Source: Paracoccaceae bacterium (GTDB taxonomy: Bacteria; Pseudomonadota; Alphaproteobacteria; Rhodobacterales; Rhodobacteraceae). Taken from it: a DNA stretch of 24,539 bases. The position numbers and the translations under genes were made by a program. The notes beneath the pieces were generated by a model. It was given only the letters and a program-made list of their open reading frames with translations, was not told where the DNA came from and did no database searches. Below, piece after piece: positions 7,876-14,820 of the stretch. The stretch is taken from contig JAFGVZ010000073.1 of assembly GCA_016937725.1 (NCBI GenBank), positions 1-24,539 on the forward strand, read 5' to 3'. Positions within the stretch are counted from its first letter, which is position 1, and each line of letters starts with the position of its first letter.

Positions 7876-8766
7876 ATGTGTGGTATTGTTGGCCTGTTTC
7901 TGAAGCGGGATGATCTGCATCCACAATTGGGCGCTATGCTCACAGACATGTTGATCACCATGACGGATCGTGGTCCGGACAGTGCGGGGATCGCAATTTA
8001 CGGTCCTGCAACCGCTGGCATGGTGAAAATCACGGTCCAATCGGCGGATCCGGCCAAAGACTTTTCCAACCTCGAGGCAGAGCTAGGGGCTGCGCTGGGT
8101 ATCGCGGTTGTGGCAAAGGTTGTTGATACACATGCGGTTCTCGTGGTTCCGGAAACCGCTAAATCCGCCGCCATCACGTGGCTGGAAGACGCAGGGCTTT
8201 GGATCATGGCATCGGGCGCGTCGATGGAGATATACAAAGAAGTCGGCCTGCCCGAGGATGTGGCCGCCCGGTTCGAATTGCGGCAAATGGGCGGCTCGCA
8301 TGGTATCGGCCACACGCGCATGGCGACAGAATCCGCCGTAACCACGATGGGCGCGCACCCATTCTCGACGGCGGATGACCAGTGTCTGGTGCATAACGGA
8401 TCGCTGTCGAACCATAATCAGATGCGTCGAAAGCTGGCACGAAAAGGCGTTTTCACCCGGTCCGAAAACGACACCGAAGTCGGCGCGGCGTATATTTCAT
8501 CGCGCATCGCCGAGGGCGCGACCCTGAACGAGGCGCTGGAAGGCACGATCAAGGACCTTGATGGTTTTTTCACATTCGTCACCGGCACCCAGAATGGCTT
8601 TGGCGTGGTGCGCGACCCCATCGCGTGCAAACCTGCCGTGATGGCCGAGACCGACGACTACGTGGCCTTCGCTTCTGAATATCGGGCCTTTGCCGATCTG
8701 CCCGGTATTGACGCTGCCCGCATCTGGGAACCCGAACCTGCAACAGTTTACTTCTGGGAGCGCTGA
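7876..8766 (+). CDS. mgsA: N-methylglutamate synthase subunit A (class II glutamine amidotransferase domain)
   Basis: Subunit A of N-methylglutamate synthase, 296 residues, cytoplasmic. It starts MCGIVGLF, so Cys2 becomes the N-terminal nucleophile of a class II (Ntn) glutamine amidotransferase. Also visible are the RGPDSAG motif (Arg32), VHNGSLSNH near residue 172 with the oxyanion Asn-Gly pair, and ENDTEVGA near residue 197. It corresponds to the amidotransferase part of glutamate synthase split into a separate subunit. In the pathway the complex acts on gamma-glutamylmethylamide instead of glutamine and passes methylamine on. Start supported by GGGGGA five bases upstream. First of four genes mgsA-mgsB-mgsC-gmaS; it ends four bases before mgsB. 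GlxB of other alphaproteobacteria is similar, but the gmaS/mgd context supports mgsA. Confidence 0.92.
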   Translation: MCGIVGLFLKRDDLHPQLGAMLTDMLITMTDRGPDSAGIAIYGPATAGMVKITVQSADPAKDFSNLEAELGAALGIAVVAKVVDTHAVLVVPETAKSAAITWLEDAGLWIMASGASMEIYKEVGLPEDVAARFELRQMGGSHGIGHTRMATESAVTTMGAHPFSTADDQCLVHNGSLSNHNQMRRKLARKGVFTRSENDTEVGAAYISSRIAEGATLNEALEGTIKDLDGFFTFVTGTQNGFGVVRDPIACKPAVMAETDDYVAFASEYRAFADLPGIDAARIWEPEPATVYFWER

Positions 8767-8770
8767 GCCG

Positions 8771-9457
8771 ATGACACCCATGCTCGATATGACCAAAACC
8801 GATCTGCGCTCGGTCAATACCACGCTTCAGGCAGCGGCACGCCGACAAGCGAACGAAGCATACGAAATCCTGAACCCGCGCGGTGCCCATGCCTTGGCAT
8901 GCGGTCTGGATGGCCCGTTGTCCGTCACGATCAAAGGCTCGACCGGGTATTACTGCGCCGGAATGAACAAGGATGCCACTGTAACCGTTGAAGGCTCTGC
9001 CGGGCCGGGCGTGGCAGAGAACATGATGTCCGGCATGGTCACGATCGAAGGCGATGCAAGCCAATACGCCGGCGCAACCGGGCATGGCGGCTTGCTGAAT
9101 ATCAAGGGCAATGCATCATCGCGGTGCGGGATTTCGATGAAAGGCATCGACATCGTTGTGCATGGCAATATCGGGCACATGTCCGCGTTCATGGCGCAAA
9201 AAGGCAATCTTGTCGTGTTGGGGGATGCGGGCGAGGCATTGGGAGACTCGCTTTACGAAGCCCGGCTATTTGTGCGCGGCAGCGTCAAGTCGCTGGGGGC
9301 CGATTGCACCGAGAAAGAGATGCGTCCCGAACATCTCGAAATCTTGGCGAAGCTGCTGGAGCAGGCCGGGGCAGATGCCAAGCCTGAAGAGTTCAAGCGC
9401 TATGGCTCCGCTCGCAAGCTCTACAATTTCAATATCGACCACGCCAGCGAATATTAA
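8771..9457 (+). CDS. mgsB: N-methylglutamate synthase subunit B (GltB C-terminal GXGXG domain)
   Basis: Subunit B of N-methylglutamate synthase, 228 residues. From about residue 50 it consists of the repeated beta-helix seen at the C terminus of glutamate synthase (GXGXG domain): successive strands end in Gly turns, as in TIKGSTGYYCAGM, TVEGSAGPGVAENM, TIEGDASQYAGATGHGG and VVHGNIGHMSAFMAQKG. This domain joins the two catalytic parts in glutamate synthase and probably does so for MgsA and MgsC. I placed the start at the ATG at 8771, four bases after the mgsA stop (GAGC upstream), giving MTPMLDMTKTDL. It has no catalytic residues of its own. Followed ten bases later by mgsC. Confidence 0.92.
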   Translation: MTPMLDMTKTDLRSVNTTLQAAARRQANEAYEILNPRGAHALACGLDGPLSVTIKGSTGYYCAGMNKDATVTVEGSAGPGVAENMMSGMVTIEGDASQYAGATGHGGLLNIKGNASSRCGISMKGIDIVVHGNIGHMSAFMAQKGNLVVLGDAGEALGDSLYEARLFVRGSVKSLGADCTEKEMRPEHLEILAKLLEQAGADAKPEEFKRYGSARKLYNFNIDHASEY

Positions 9458-9467
9458 GGATTTGAAG

Positions 9468-10793
9468 ATGGACAAAACACCACGCACGGAACCAAGACAA
9501 AGCTGGACGTTTTCCAATTCGATCAATTCGGAAATTCGCAGAGCGGCAGAGACCGGGATTTATGACATTCGGGGTGGTGGTGCAAAGCGCCGTATGCCGC
9601 ATTTCGACGATTTGCTGTTCCTCGGCGCTTCTATGTCGCGCTACCCGCTGGAAGGTTACCGCGAGCGTTGTGAAACCGCAGTCACCTTGGGCACGCGTTT
9701 CGCCAAGAAACCCATAGAATTGAGAATCCCGATCACCATTGCGGGTATGTCTTTCGGGTCGCTTTCCGCGAATGCCAAAGAGGCGCTTGGCCGAGGCGCC
9801 ACCATGGCGGGCACCTCGACCACCACGGGCGATGGTGGCATGACCGAAGAAGAGCGCGGACATTCCGAAAAGCTGGTCTATCAGTATCTGCCGTCACGCT
9901 ACGGCATGAACCCGGACGATCTGCGCCGGGCCGATGCGATTGAAGTCGTGGTCGGTCAGGGCGCGAAACCCGGTGGTGGCGGTATGCTGCTGGGTCAAAA
10001 GATTACGGAACGCGTGGCATCCATGCGCGACTTGCCCATGGGGATTGATCAACGTTCGGCCTGTCGCCACCCGGATTGGACAGGACCGGATGATCTGGAG
10101 ATCAAGATCCTTGAATTGCGCGAAATCACCAATTGGGAAAAGCCCATCTACATCAAGATTGGCGGCGCGCGGCCCTATTACGACACGGCGCTTGCGGTCA
10201 AGGCAGGGGCGGATGTCGTGGTGCTGGACGGCATGCAGGGCGGCACGGCCGCCACGCAGGATGTGTTTATCGAACATGTCGGCCAACCGACGCTTGCCTG
10301 CATCCGCCCTGCCGTCAAAGCTTTGCAGGATTTAGGGATGCACCGCGAAGTTCAGCTGGTTGTTTCTGGTGGCATTCGCACCGGGGCGGATGTGGCTAAG
10401 GCCCTGGCGCTGGGCGCGGATGCCGTTTCTATCGGGTCTGCCGCGTTGATCGCTCTGGGGGACAACGATCCGAAATATGAGGCGGAATATCAGGCCTTGG
10501 GGTCCACGGCCGGGGCCTACGACGATTGGCACGAAGGCCGCGATCCCGCCGGGATCACAACTCAGGATCCGGCCCTGATGGCGCGTCTGGACCCGATTGC
10601 TGCCGGGCGCAGGTTGCGGAACTACCTGAATGTCCTGACGCTGGAATGCCAGACCATCGCGCGCGCTTGCGGACATAATCATGTCCACAATCTTGAACCC
10701 GAAGATCTGTGCGCCCTGACCATGGAAGCCGCCGCAATGGCGCAGGTGCCTTTGGCCGGGACCGACTGGTATCCGGGCAAGCCGGGTTTCTGA
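9468..10793 (+). CDS. mgsC: N-methylglutamate synthase subunit C (FMN-binding glutamate synthase domain)
   Basis: Catalytic subunit of N-methylglutamate synthase, 441 residues, cytoplasmic. It has the FMN-binding TIM-barrel of glutamate synthase: PITIAGMSFGSLSANAKEAL near residue 90, TTTGDGGMTEEER, GQGAKPGGGGMLLGQKI, IYIKIGGARPYYDTALAVKA, VVLDGMQGGTAATQDVF, and the phosphate-binding VVSGGIRTGADVAKALALGA / VSIGSAAL. Cysteines near the C terminus (LECQTIARACG) sit where glutamate synthase binds a 3Fe-4S cluster, but the usual spacing is not kept. The complex combines methylamine with 2-oxoglutarate to make N-methylglutamate. Start at 9468 with AAGGA seven bases upstream. 68 bases separate it from gmaS; a weak stem GAAGAG (10810-10815) / CTCTTC (10827-10832) lies there. 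Confidence 0.93.
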   Translation: MDKTPRTEPRQSWTFSNSINSEIRRAAETGIYDIRGGGAKRRMPHFDDLLFLGASMSRYPLEGYRERCETAVTLGTRFAKKPIELRIPITIAGMSFGSLSANAKEALGRGATMAGTSTTTGDGGMTEEERGHSEKLVYQYLPSRYGMNPDDLRRADAIEVVVGQGAKPGGGGMLLGQKITERVASMRDLPMGIDQRSACRHPDWTGPDDLEIKILELREITNWEKPIYIKIGGARPYYDTALAVKAGADVVVLDGMQGGTAATQDVFIEHVGQPTLACIRPAVKALQDLGMHREVQLVVSGGIRTGADVAKALALGADAVSIGSAALIALGDNDPKYEAEYQALGSTAGAYDDWHEGRDPAGITTQDPALMARLDPIAAGRRLRNYLNVLTLECQTIARACGHNHVHNLEPEDLCALTMEAAAMAQVPLAGTDWYPGKPGF

Positions 10794-10861
10794 CCTCATG
10801 TGTCGAGCCGAAGAGGGGCTTGCTCGCTCTTCTTTCATCAACAGACAGAAGGATGACCAAG

Positions 10862-12178
10862 ATGAGTAGACTTGCCGAATTTGCGGAAAAGACCGGCGTC
10901 AAATACTTCATGATTTCCTACACCGATCTGTTTGGAGGGCAGCGCGCCAAGCTGGTGCCCGCGCAGGCTGTGGCGGATATGGAAGCGGATGGTGCGGGGT
11001 TCGCCGGTTTTGCAACATGGCTCGATCTGACCCCGGCCCATCCCGATATGCTGGCCGTCCCGGACCCCGACGCCGTGATCCAGTTGCCTTGGAAGCCAGA
11101 GGTCGCATGGGTGCCGGCGGATTGCGTGATGGAGGGCAAGCCAGTCGATCAGGCCCCGCGCAACGTGCTCAAAAAGCTAGTCGCGGAGGCGAAAACCGAA
11201 GGGCTACGGGTGAAAACGGGGATTGAGGCAGAGTTCTTCCTGCTGACGCCCGAGGGCGATCAGATTTCCGACCCTTATGACACGGCAGAGAAGCCCTGCT
11301 ACGACCAACAAGCCGTAATGCGCCGGTATGACGTGGTGGCCGAAATCTGCGACTACATGCTGGCGCTGGGTTGGGGGCCTTACCAGAACGACCATGAGGA
11401 TGCGAATGGCCAATTCGAGATGAACTGGGAATATGCCGACGCGTTGGTAACAGCAGATCGGCACAGTTTTTTCAAGTTCATGGTCAAGTCGATTGCGGAA
11501 AAGCACGGGCTGCGGGCCACGTTCATGCCCAAGCCTATTCCCGGACTGACCGGTAACGGGTGCCATGCGCATGTGTCGGTCTGGGACCTGGATGGCAAAA
11601 TCAATGCTTTCGCCGGAGATGCGGGCGGCCAGATCGGCGAGGTCGGGCTGTCCGAGCAAGGCGGCTATTTCTTGGGCGGGATCATGAAACATGCCGAGGG
11701 CCTCGCCGCGATTACCAATCCCACGATCAACTCGTATAAGCGCATCAACGCGCCGCGCACGATGTCAGGCGCAACTTGGGCACCCAACACGGTCACATGG
11801 ACCGGCAACAACCGCACCCACATGGTGCGCGTGCCTGGACCGGGCCGATTTGAACTGCGCTTGCCCGACGGGGCCGTGAACCCCTACCTGTTGCAAGCCG
11901 TGATCATAGCGGCGGGGCTTTCGGGCATCCGCACCAAGGCCGATCCCGGCCCGCGCTATGACATCGACATGTATTCCGAAGGGCACACAGTCACAGGGGC
12001 GCCGAAGTTGCCTTTGAACATGCTAGATGCCATTCGCGCACTCGAAGCCGATGCAGAATTGACAGCAATGCTGGGCAAAGAATTCTCGGCCTCCTTTATC
12101 AAGATGAAGCATCGTGAGTGGCATTCTTTCGTGTCGCATTTTTCGCGCTGGGAAAAAGAGAACACGCTCGATATCTGA
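10862..12178 (+). CDS. gmaS: Gamma-glutamylmethylamide synthetase (glutamine-synthetase family)
   Basis: Cytoplasmic ATP-dependent ligase, 438 residues, which joins methylamine to glutamate and so is the entry step of the pathway. Glutamine-synthetase motifs are in order: EFAEKTGVKYFMISYTDLFG at the N terminus (beta-grasp), IEAEFFLL (metal-binding Glu), NGQFEMNWEYADALVTADRH, the ATP/glutamate region GLTGNGCHAHVSVWDLDG, NPTINSYKRIN, and RVPGPGRFELRLPDGAVNPY. This form is widely used as the marker for methylamine users among roseobacters. I start at ATG 10862, nine bases after AGAAGG; the in-frame ATG at 10853 directly touches that site and is less likely. Last gene of the mgs operon, followed by a strong terminator that runs into the convergent regulator gene. 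Confidence 0.93.
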   Translation: MSRLAEFAEKTGVKYFMISYTDLFGGQRAKLVPAQAVADMEADGAGFAGFATWLDLTPAHPDMLAVPDPDAVIQLPWKPEVAWVPADCVMEGKPVDQAPRNVLKKLVAEAKTEGLRVKTGIEAEFFLLTPEGDQISDPYDTAEKPCYDQQAVMRRYDVVAEICDYMLALGWGPYQNDHEDANGQFEMNWEYADALVTADRHSFFKFMVKSIAEKHGLRATFMPKPIPGLTGNGCHAHVSVWDLDGKINAFAGDAGGQIGEVGLSEQGGYFLGGIMKHAEGLAAITNPTINSYKRINAPRTMSGATWAPNTVTWTGNNRTHMVRVPGPGRFELRLPDGAVNPYLLQAVIIAAGLSGIRTKADPGPRYDIDMYSEGHTVTGAPKLPLNMLDAIRALEADAELTAMLGKEFSASFIKMKHREWHSFVSHFSRWEKENTLDI

Positions 12179-12198
12179 CGTATTCGCAGTTCTGCGAC

Positions 12199-12222
12199 AA
12201 GACCCGGCCTAGGCCGGGTCTT
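12199..12222 (+). terminator. Intrinsic terminator after gmaS, overlapping the end of the convergent regulator gene
   Basis: Perfect 10-base stem AAGACCCGGC (12199-12208) / GCCGGGTCTT (12213-12222) with a CTAG loop, followed by TTTGCGTTTT on the plus strand. The TAG stop of the minus-strand AraC-type gene lies inside the loop, so its final codons form one arm. A smaller stem CGCAG-TT-CTGCG (12185-12196) precedes it. Confidence 0.85.
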
Positions 12223-13156
12223 TGCGTTTTCGCAAGCGCGATGGCGGGCTGCCGAACAGCTTGGAATAGGCGTCCGAGAAATGAGCCTGCGACGAGAATC
12301 CTGTCATATGCGCTATCTCTGCCAGCGGGATACGCGAGTTCACGACAAGGTCGCGCCCGGTCAGCAAGCGCAGGCGCCGGTATTCCTGCATCATGGATCG
12401 CCCGGTGGCGTCGCGAAATTGGCGTTGCAAGTGCCGCGTGGACAATCCTGCAAGTGTTGCAATCTGGTCTTGTGTCAAAGGGTCGGCGACATGGCTTTCC
12501 ATCAGGTCCAGCGCGGCCTCTACCTGCCGCGATACGGCCCCATAGGCGCGTGAACTGGTCCGGCGCTGCGGTGCGTTTGCGCCGCGGATCTCTGTCTGGA
12601 TGAACCAGTCAGAGATTTGCTGCGCAAAGCCCGTGCCGTGGTCTCGCGCGATGATTGCATGCATCATGTCCAGTGGGGCCGAACCGCCCGCGCAGGTGTA
12701 GCGGTCGCGGTCGATGACGAAGAGGCGGCGCTCCAATAACCAATCGCCGGGCATGTGCTCGAAATCCGGGTAATGATGCCAATGCACCGTGAAGCGCCGG
12801 TTTTCCAACAGCCCCGCCTTGGCCAGAACGACCGCACCGCCGGATATGCCGCCAAGCGCGACGCCGTTGCGGTCGGCTTGCCGAAGCCAGGCGAACAAGG
12901 CCGGATCGTTTAGCTGTGCCGGCGCGCCACCCGCGACGACGAACAGCAGGTCGTAAAGCGGCAGGGCATCCTTGTAATGGCGTGTCGGGAAGGCGCCACC
13001 AACAGAGGATTCGGCCCGCTCTCCCGTGTCTGACAGGAGCGCGATGTCATAGCACGGCGTGGACGAAAAAAGATTCGCGGCACGCAAAGGTTCCAATGCA
13101 GCGGCGGTGGATAACAGGGCGAATCCATCTACCAAAAGAAAGGCAATACGTTTCAT
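12209..13156 (-). CDS. GATase1-AraC family transcriptional regulator (GlxA-like)
   Basis: DNA-binding regulator of 315 residues. An N-terminal DJ-1/PfpI-type class I amidotransferase-like domain (about residues 1-165: FLLVDGFALLSTAAALEPLR, LFVVAGGAP, GGISGGAVVLAKAGLL) is followed by an AraC double helix-turn-helix (about 210-310: DPLTQDQIATLAGLSTRHLQ, then PLAEIAHMTGFSSQAHFSDA). The nucleophile Cys is Ser in GGISGGA, so the first domain should be a ligand sensor, not an enzyme. Start: ATG 13156; an upstream in-frame ATG at 13297 would run into mgdA. It is divergent from mgdA across 121 bases and sits between the two methylamine operons, so it is a good candidate for the activator of mgd and perhaps mgs. 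Relatives (GbdR, SouR, CdhR) sense methylated amines such as glycine betaine, sarcosine and carnitine. Confidence 0.88.
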   Translation of the reverse strand: MKRIAFLLVDGFALLSTAAALEPLRAANLFSSTPCYDIALLSDTGERAESSVGGAFPTRHYKDALPLYDLLFVVAGGAPAQLNDPALFAWLRQADRNGVALGGISGGAVVLAKAGLLENRRFTVHWHHYPDFEHMPGDWLLERRLFVIDRDRYTCAGGSAPLDMMHAIIARDHGTGFAQQISDWFIQTEIRGANAPQRRTSSRAYGAVSRQVEAALDLMESHVADPLTQDQIATLAGLSTRHLQRQFRDATGRSMMQEYRRLRLLTGRDLVVNSRIPLAEIAHMTGFSSQAHFSDAYSKLFGSPPSRLRKRKDPA

Positions 13157-13219
13157 GCGATGGGACTCGGTGAGTGACCCTTTTGATTGGCCCGATGATG
13201 AATGTATATGGCTCAATTT

Positions 13220-13249
13220 CAAAAGAAGAAAGATTTTTTCTTTTGTAGA
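13220..13249 (+). promoter_or_regulatory. Operator/promoter region of mgdABCD
   Basis: Perfect inverted repeat CAAAAGAA (13220-13227) / TTCTTTTG (13238-13245), with AGAAA-N5-TTTCT (13227-13241) nested in it. TGTAGA (13244-13249) follows as a possible -10 box, 29 bases before the mgdA ATG. The nested repeat plus TGTAG matches the arrangement upstream of mgsA at 7802-7823. Confidence 0.5.
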
Positions 13250-13277
13250 AATGAAACGGGCATACGGAGCGCCACGC

Positions 13278-14528
13278 ATGAAATTTTCTGGCTTCAAGGT
13301 CGTAAAAGAAGCATTGACCGGCCATGCCGGATGGAAACCGTTATGGCGCGATCCAGATCCGCAACCCGCCTATGACATCGTGATCGTGGGGGGCGGCGGG
13401 CATGGGCTGGCTACCGCATTCTACCTTGCGTCGGTGTTTCGCGAGCAGCGCGTCGCGGTTCTGGAAAAGGGATGGCTTGGCTCTGGAAATATCGGGCGCA
13501 ACACAACGATCATCCGGTCGAACTACCTGCTGCCTGGCAACGAGCCATTCTACGAATTCTCGATGAAATTGTGGGAATCGCTGGAGCAAGAAACGAATTT
13601 CAATTCGATGGTCAGCCAGCGTGGCATCATCAACCTGATCCATACCGATGCGCAGCGCGATGCCTATCGCAGACGCGGGAACGCCATGCTTCTGGCCGGG
13701 GCCGATGCCCGATTGCTAGACCGCGAAGCACTGCGAAAGCTGGTCCCGTTTCTGAATTATGACAACCCTCGCTTCCCCATCAAGGGAGGCCTGATGCAGG
13801 CGCGCGCCGGAACCGCTCGGCATGATGGGGTGGCTTGGGGATATGCGCGCGGTGCGGATCAGCGCGGGGTCGACATTATACAAAATTGCGAAGTCACCGG
13901 CTTCCGGATCGAGAATGGCAAGGTGCTGGGGGTCGATACCTCTCGCGGATTTATCGGCGCGGCGAAAGTCGGTGTCGCCGTCGCAGGTAATTCCAGCCGG
14001 GTCATGTCCATGGCCGGGATGCGCTTGCCCATTGAAAGCCATGTCTTGCAGGCCTTTGTGTCGGAAGGGCTGAAGCCCACGATACCGGGTGTCATCACCT
14101 TCGGGGCGGGGCATTTCTATGTCAGCCAGTCGGACAAGGGTGGCCTCGTGTTCGGCGGCGACATCGACGGCTATAATTCATATGCACAGCGCGGTAATCT
14201 GCCGGTTGTCGAGGATGTGCTGGAAGGCGGAATGGCCCTGATGCCCATGATCGGCCGCGCACGTCTGCTGCGCTCTTGGGGCGGTGTTATGGACATGTCC
14301 ATGGACGGCTCGCCGATCATAGATCGCACCGATATCGACGGCCTCTATTTCAATGGTGGCTGGTGTTACGGCGGGTTCAAGGCGACGCCCGCCTCTGGCT
14401 ATGCCTTTGCCCACCTTCTGTCCACGGACACCCCGCACCCCACGGCCACCGCCTATCGCTTCGACCGCTTCGCACGCGGTTATGTGATTGATGAAAAGGG
14501 CGTCGGCGCCCAACCCAACCTGCACTGA
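13278..14528 (+). CDS. mgdA: N-methylglutamate dehydrogenase subunit A (sarcosine oxidase beta-like)
   Basis: FAD-dependent oxidoreductase subunit, 416 residues, like SoxB of heterotetrameric sarcosine oxidase. The dinucleotide-binding GGGGHGLATAFYL is at residues 38-50 and the expected acidic end of strand 2 (VAVLEKGWLGSGNIGRN) follows. His182 in TARHDGVAW sits where SoxB carries covalently bound FMN. The C-terminal FAD signature includes GGVMDMSMDGSPIID and YFNGGWCYGGFKATP. It oxidises N-methylglutamate to glutamate and an activated methylene group. Start: ATG 13278 preceded by GGAG at a spacing of eight; longer upstream starts would cross the divergent promoter. First of mgdABCD; ten bases separate it from mgdB. 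The gmaS/mgs neighbours distinguish it from a true sarcosine oxidase. Confidence 0.9.
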   Translation: MKFSGFKVVKEALTGHAGWKPLWRDPDPQPAYDIVIVGGGGHGLATAFYLASVFREQRVAVLEKGWLGSGNIGRNTTIIRSNYLLPGNEPFYEFSMKLWESLEQETNFNSMVSQRGIINLIHTDAQRDAYRRRGNAMLLAGADARLLDREALRKLVPFLNYDNPRFPIKGGLMQARAGTARHDGVAWGYARGADQRGVDIIQNCEVTGFRIENGKVLGVDTSRGFIGAAKVGVAVAGNSSRVMSMAGMRLPIESHVLQAFVSEGLKPTIPGVITFGAGHFYVSQSDKGGLVFGGDIDGYNSYAQRGNLPVVEDVLEGGMALMPMIGRARLLRSWGGVMDMSMDGSPIIDRTDIDGLYFNGGWCYGGFKATPASGYAFAHLLSTDTPHPTATAYRFDRFARGYVIDEKGVGAQPNLH

Positions 14529-14538
14529 GGTCACAACC

Positions 14539-14820
14539 ATGTTGATCCCACACCCTTTGCTTGGTCCACGTGATGCGCAGGAATTCATCTATCTTGGTGA
14601 CGCCACGCTGATGCACCGCCCTGACGCAACGCGCCCGGACGCCGAAGCGGCCTTTTGTGACTATGTCTTCCTGCGGCACAACCCGGCGGGCGTGCATCGC
14701 GAATTGTGGTTTCACGAGGCAGGCGACAGGTCTTGGCTGGTCGTCACCCGGAATACCGTGACGCATGAAATCATCGGTGCTGAATTGGCCTGTGACGTGA
14801 AGCTTGGAGTGACACAATGA
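14539..14820 (+). CDS. mgdB: N-methylglutamate dehydrogenase subunit B (sarcosine oxidase delta-like)
   Basis: Small subunit of 93 residues related to SoxD. The family frame is clear: LGPRDAQEFIYLGDA, the YVFLRHNPAG segment, RELWFHEAG, and VVTRNTVTHEIIGAEL. In characterised sarcosine oxidase the delta subunit binds zinc with three Cys and one His (Cys6, Cys9, His59, Cys63). Here the Cys positions read His5, Leu8 and Asp63, while His59 is kept, so the normal zinc site is gone or rebuilt. The role is structural, close to the FMN/FAD subunits. Start ATG 14539 has GAGG eight bases before; its stop overlaps the mgdC start (ATGA). Confidence 0.88.
   Translation: MLIPHPLLGPRDAQEFIYLGDATLMHRPDATRPDAEAAFCDYVFLRHNPAGVHRELWFHEAGDRSWLVVTRNTVTHEIIGAELACDVKLGVTQ

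Noticed and set aside
9156..9467. Upstream start for mgsC giving 545 residues
   Set aside because: The extension lies within mgsB in another frame; the ATG at 9468 has a good ribosome-binding site and begins the known domain.
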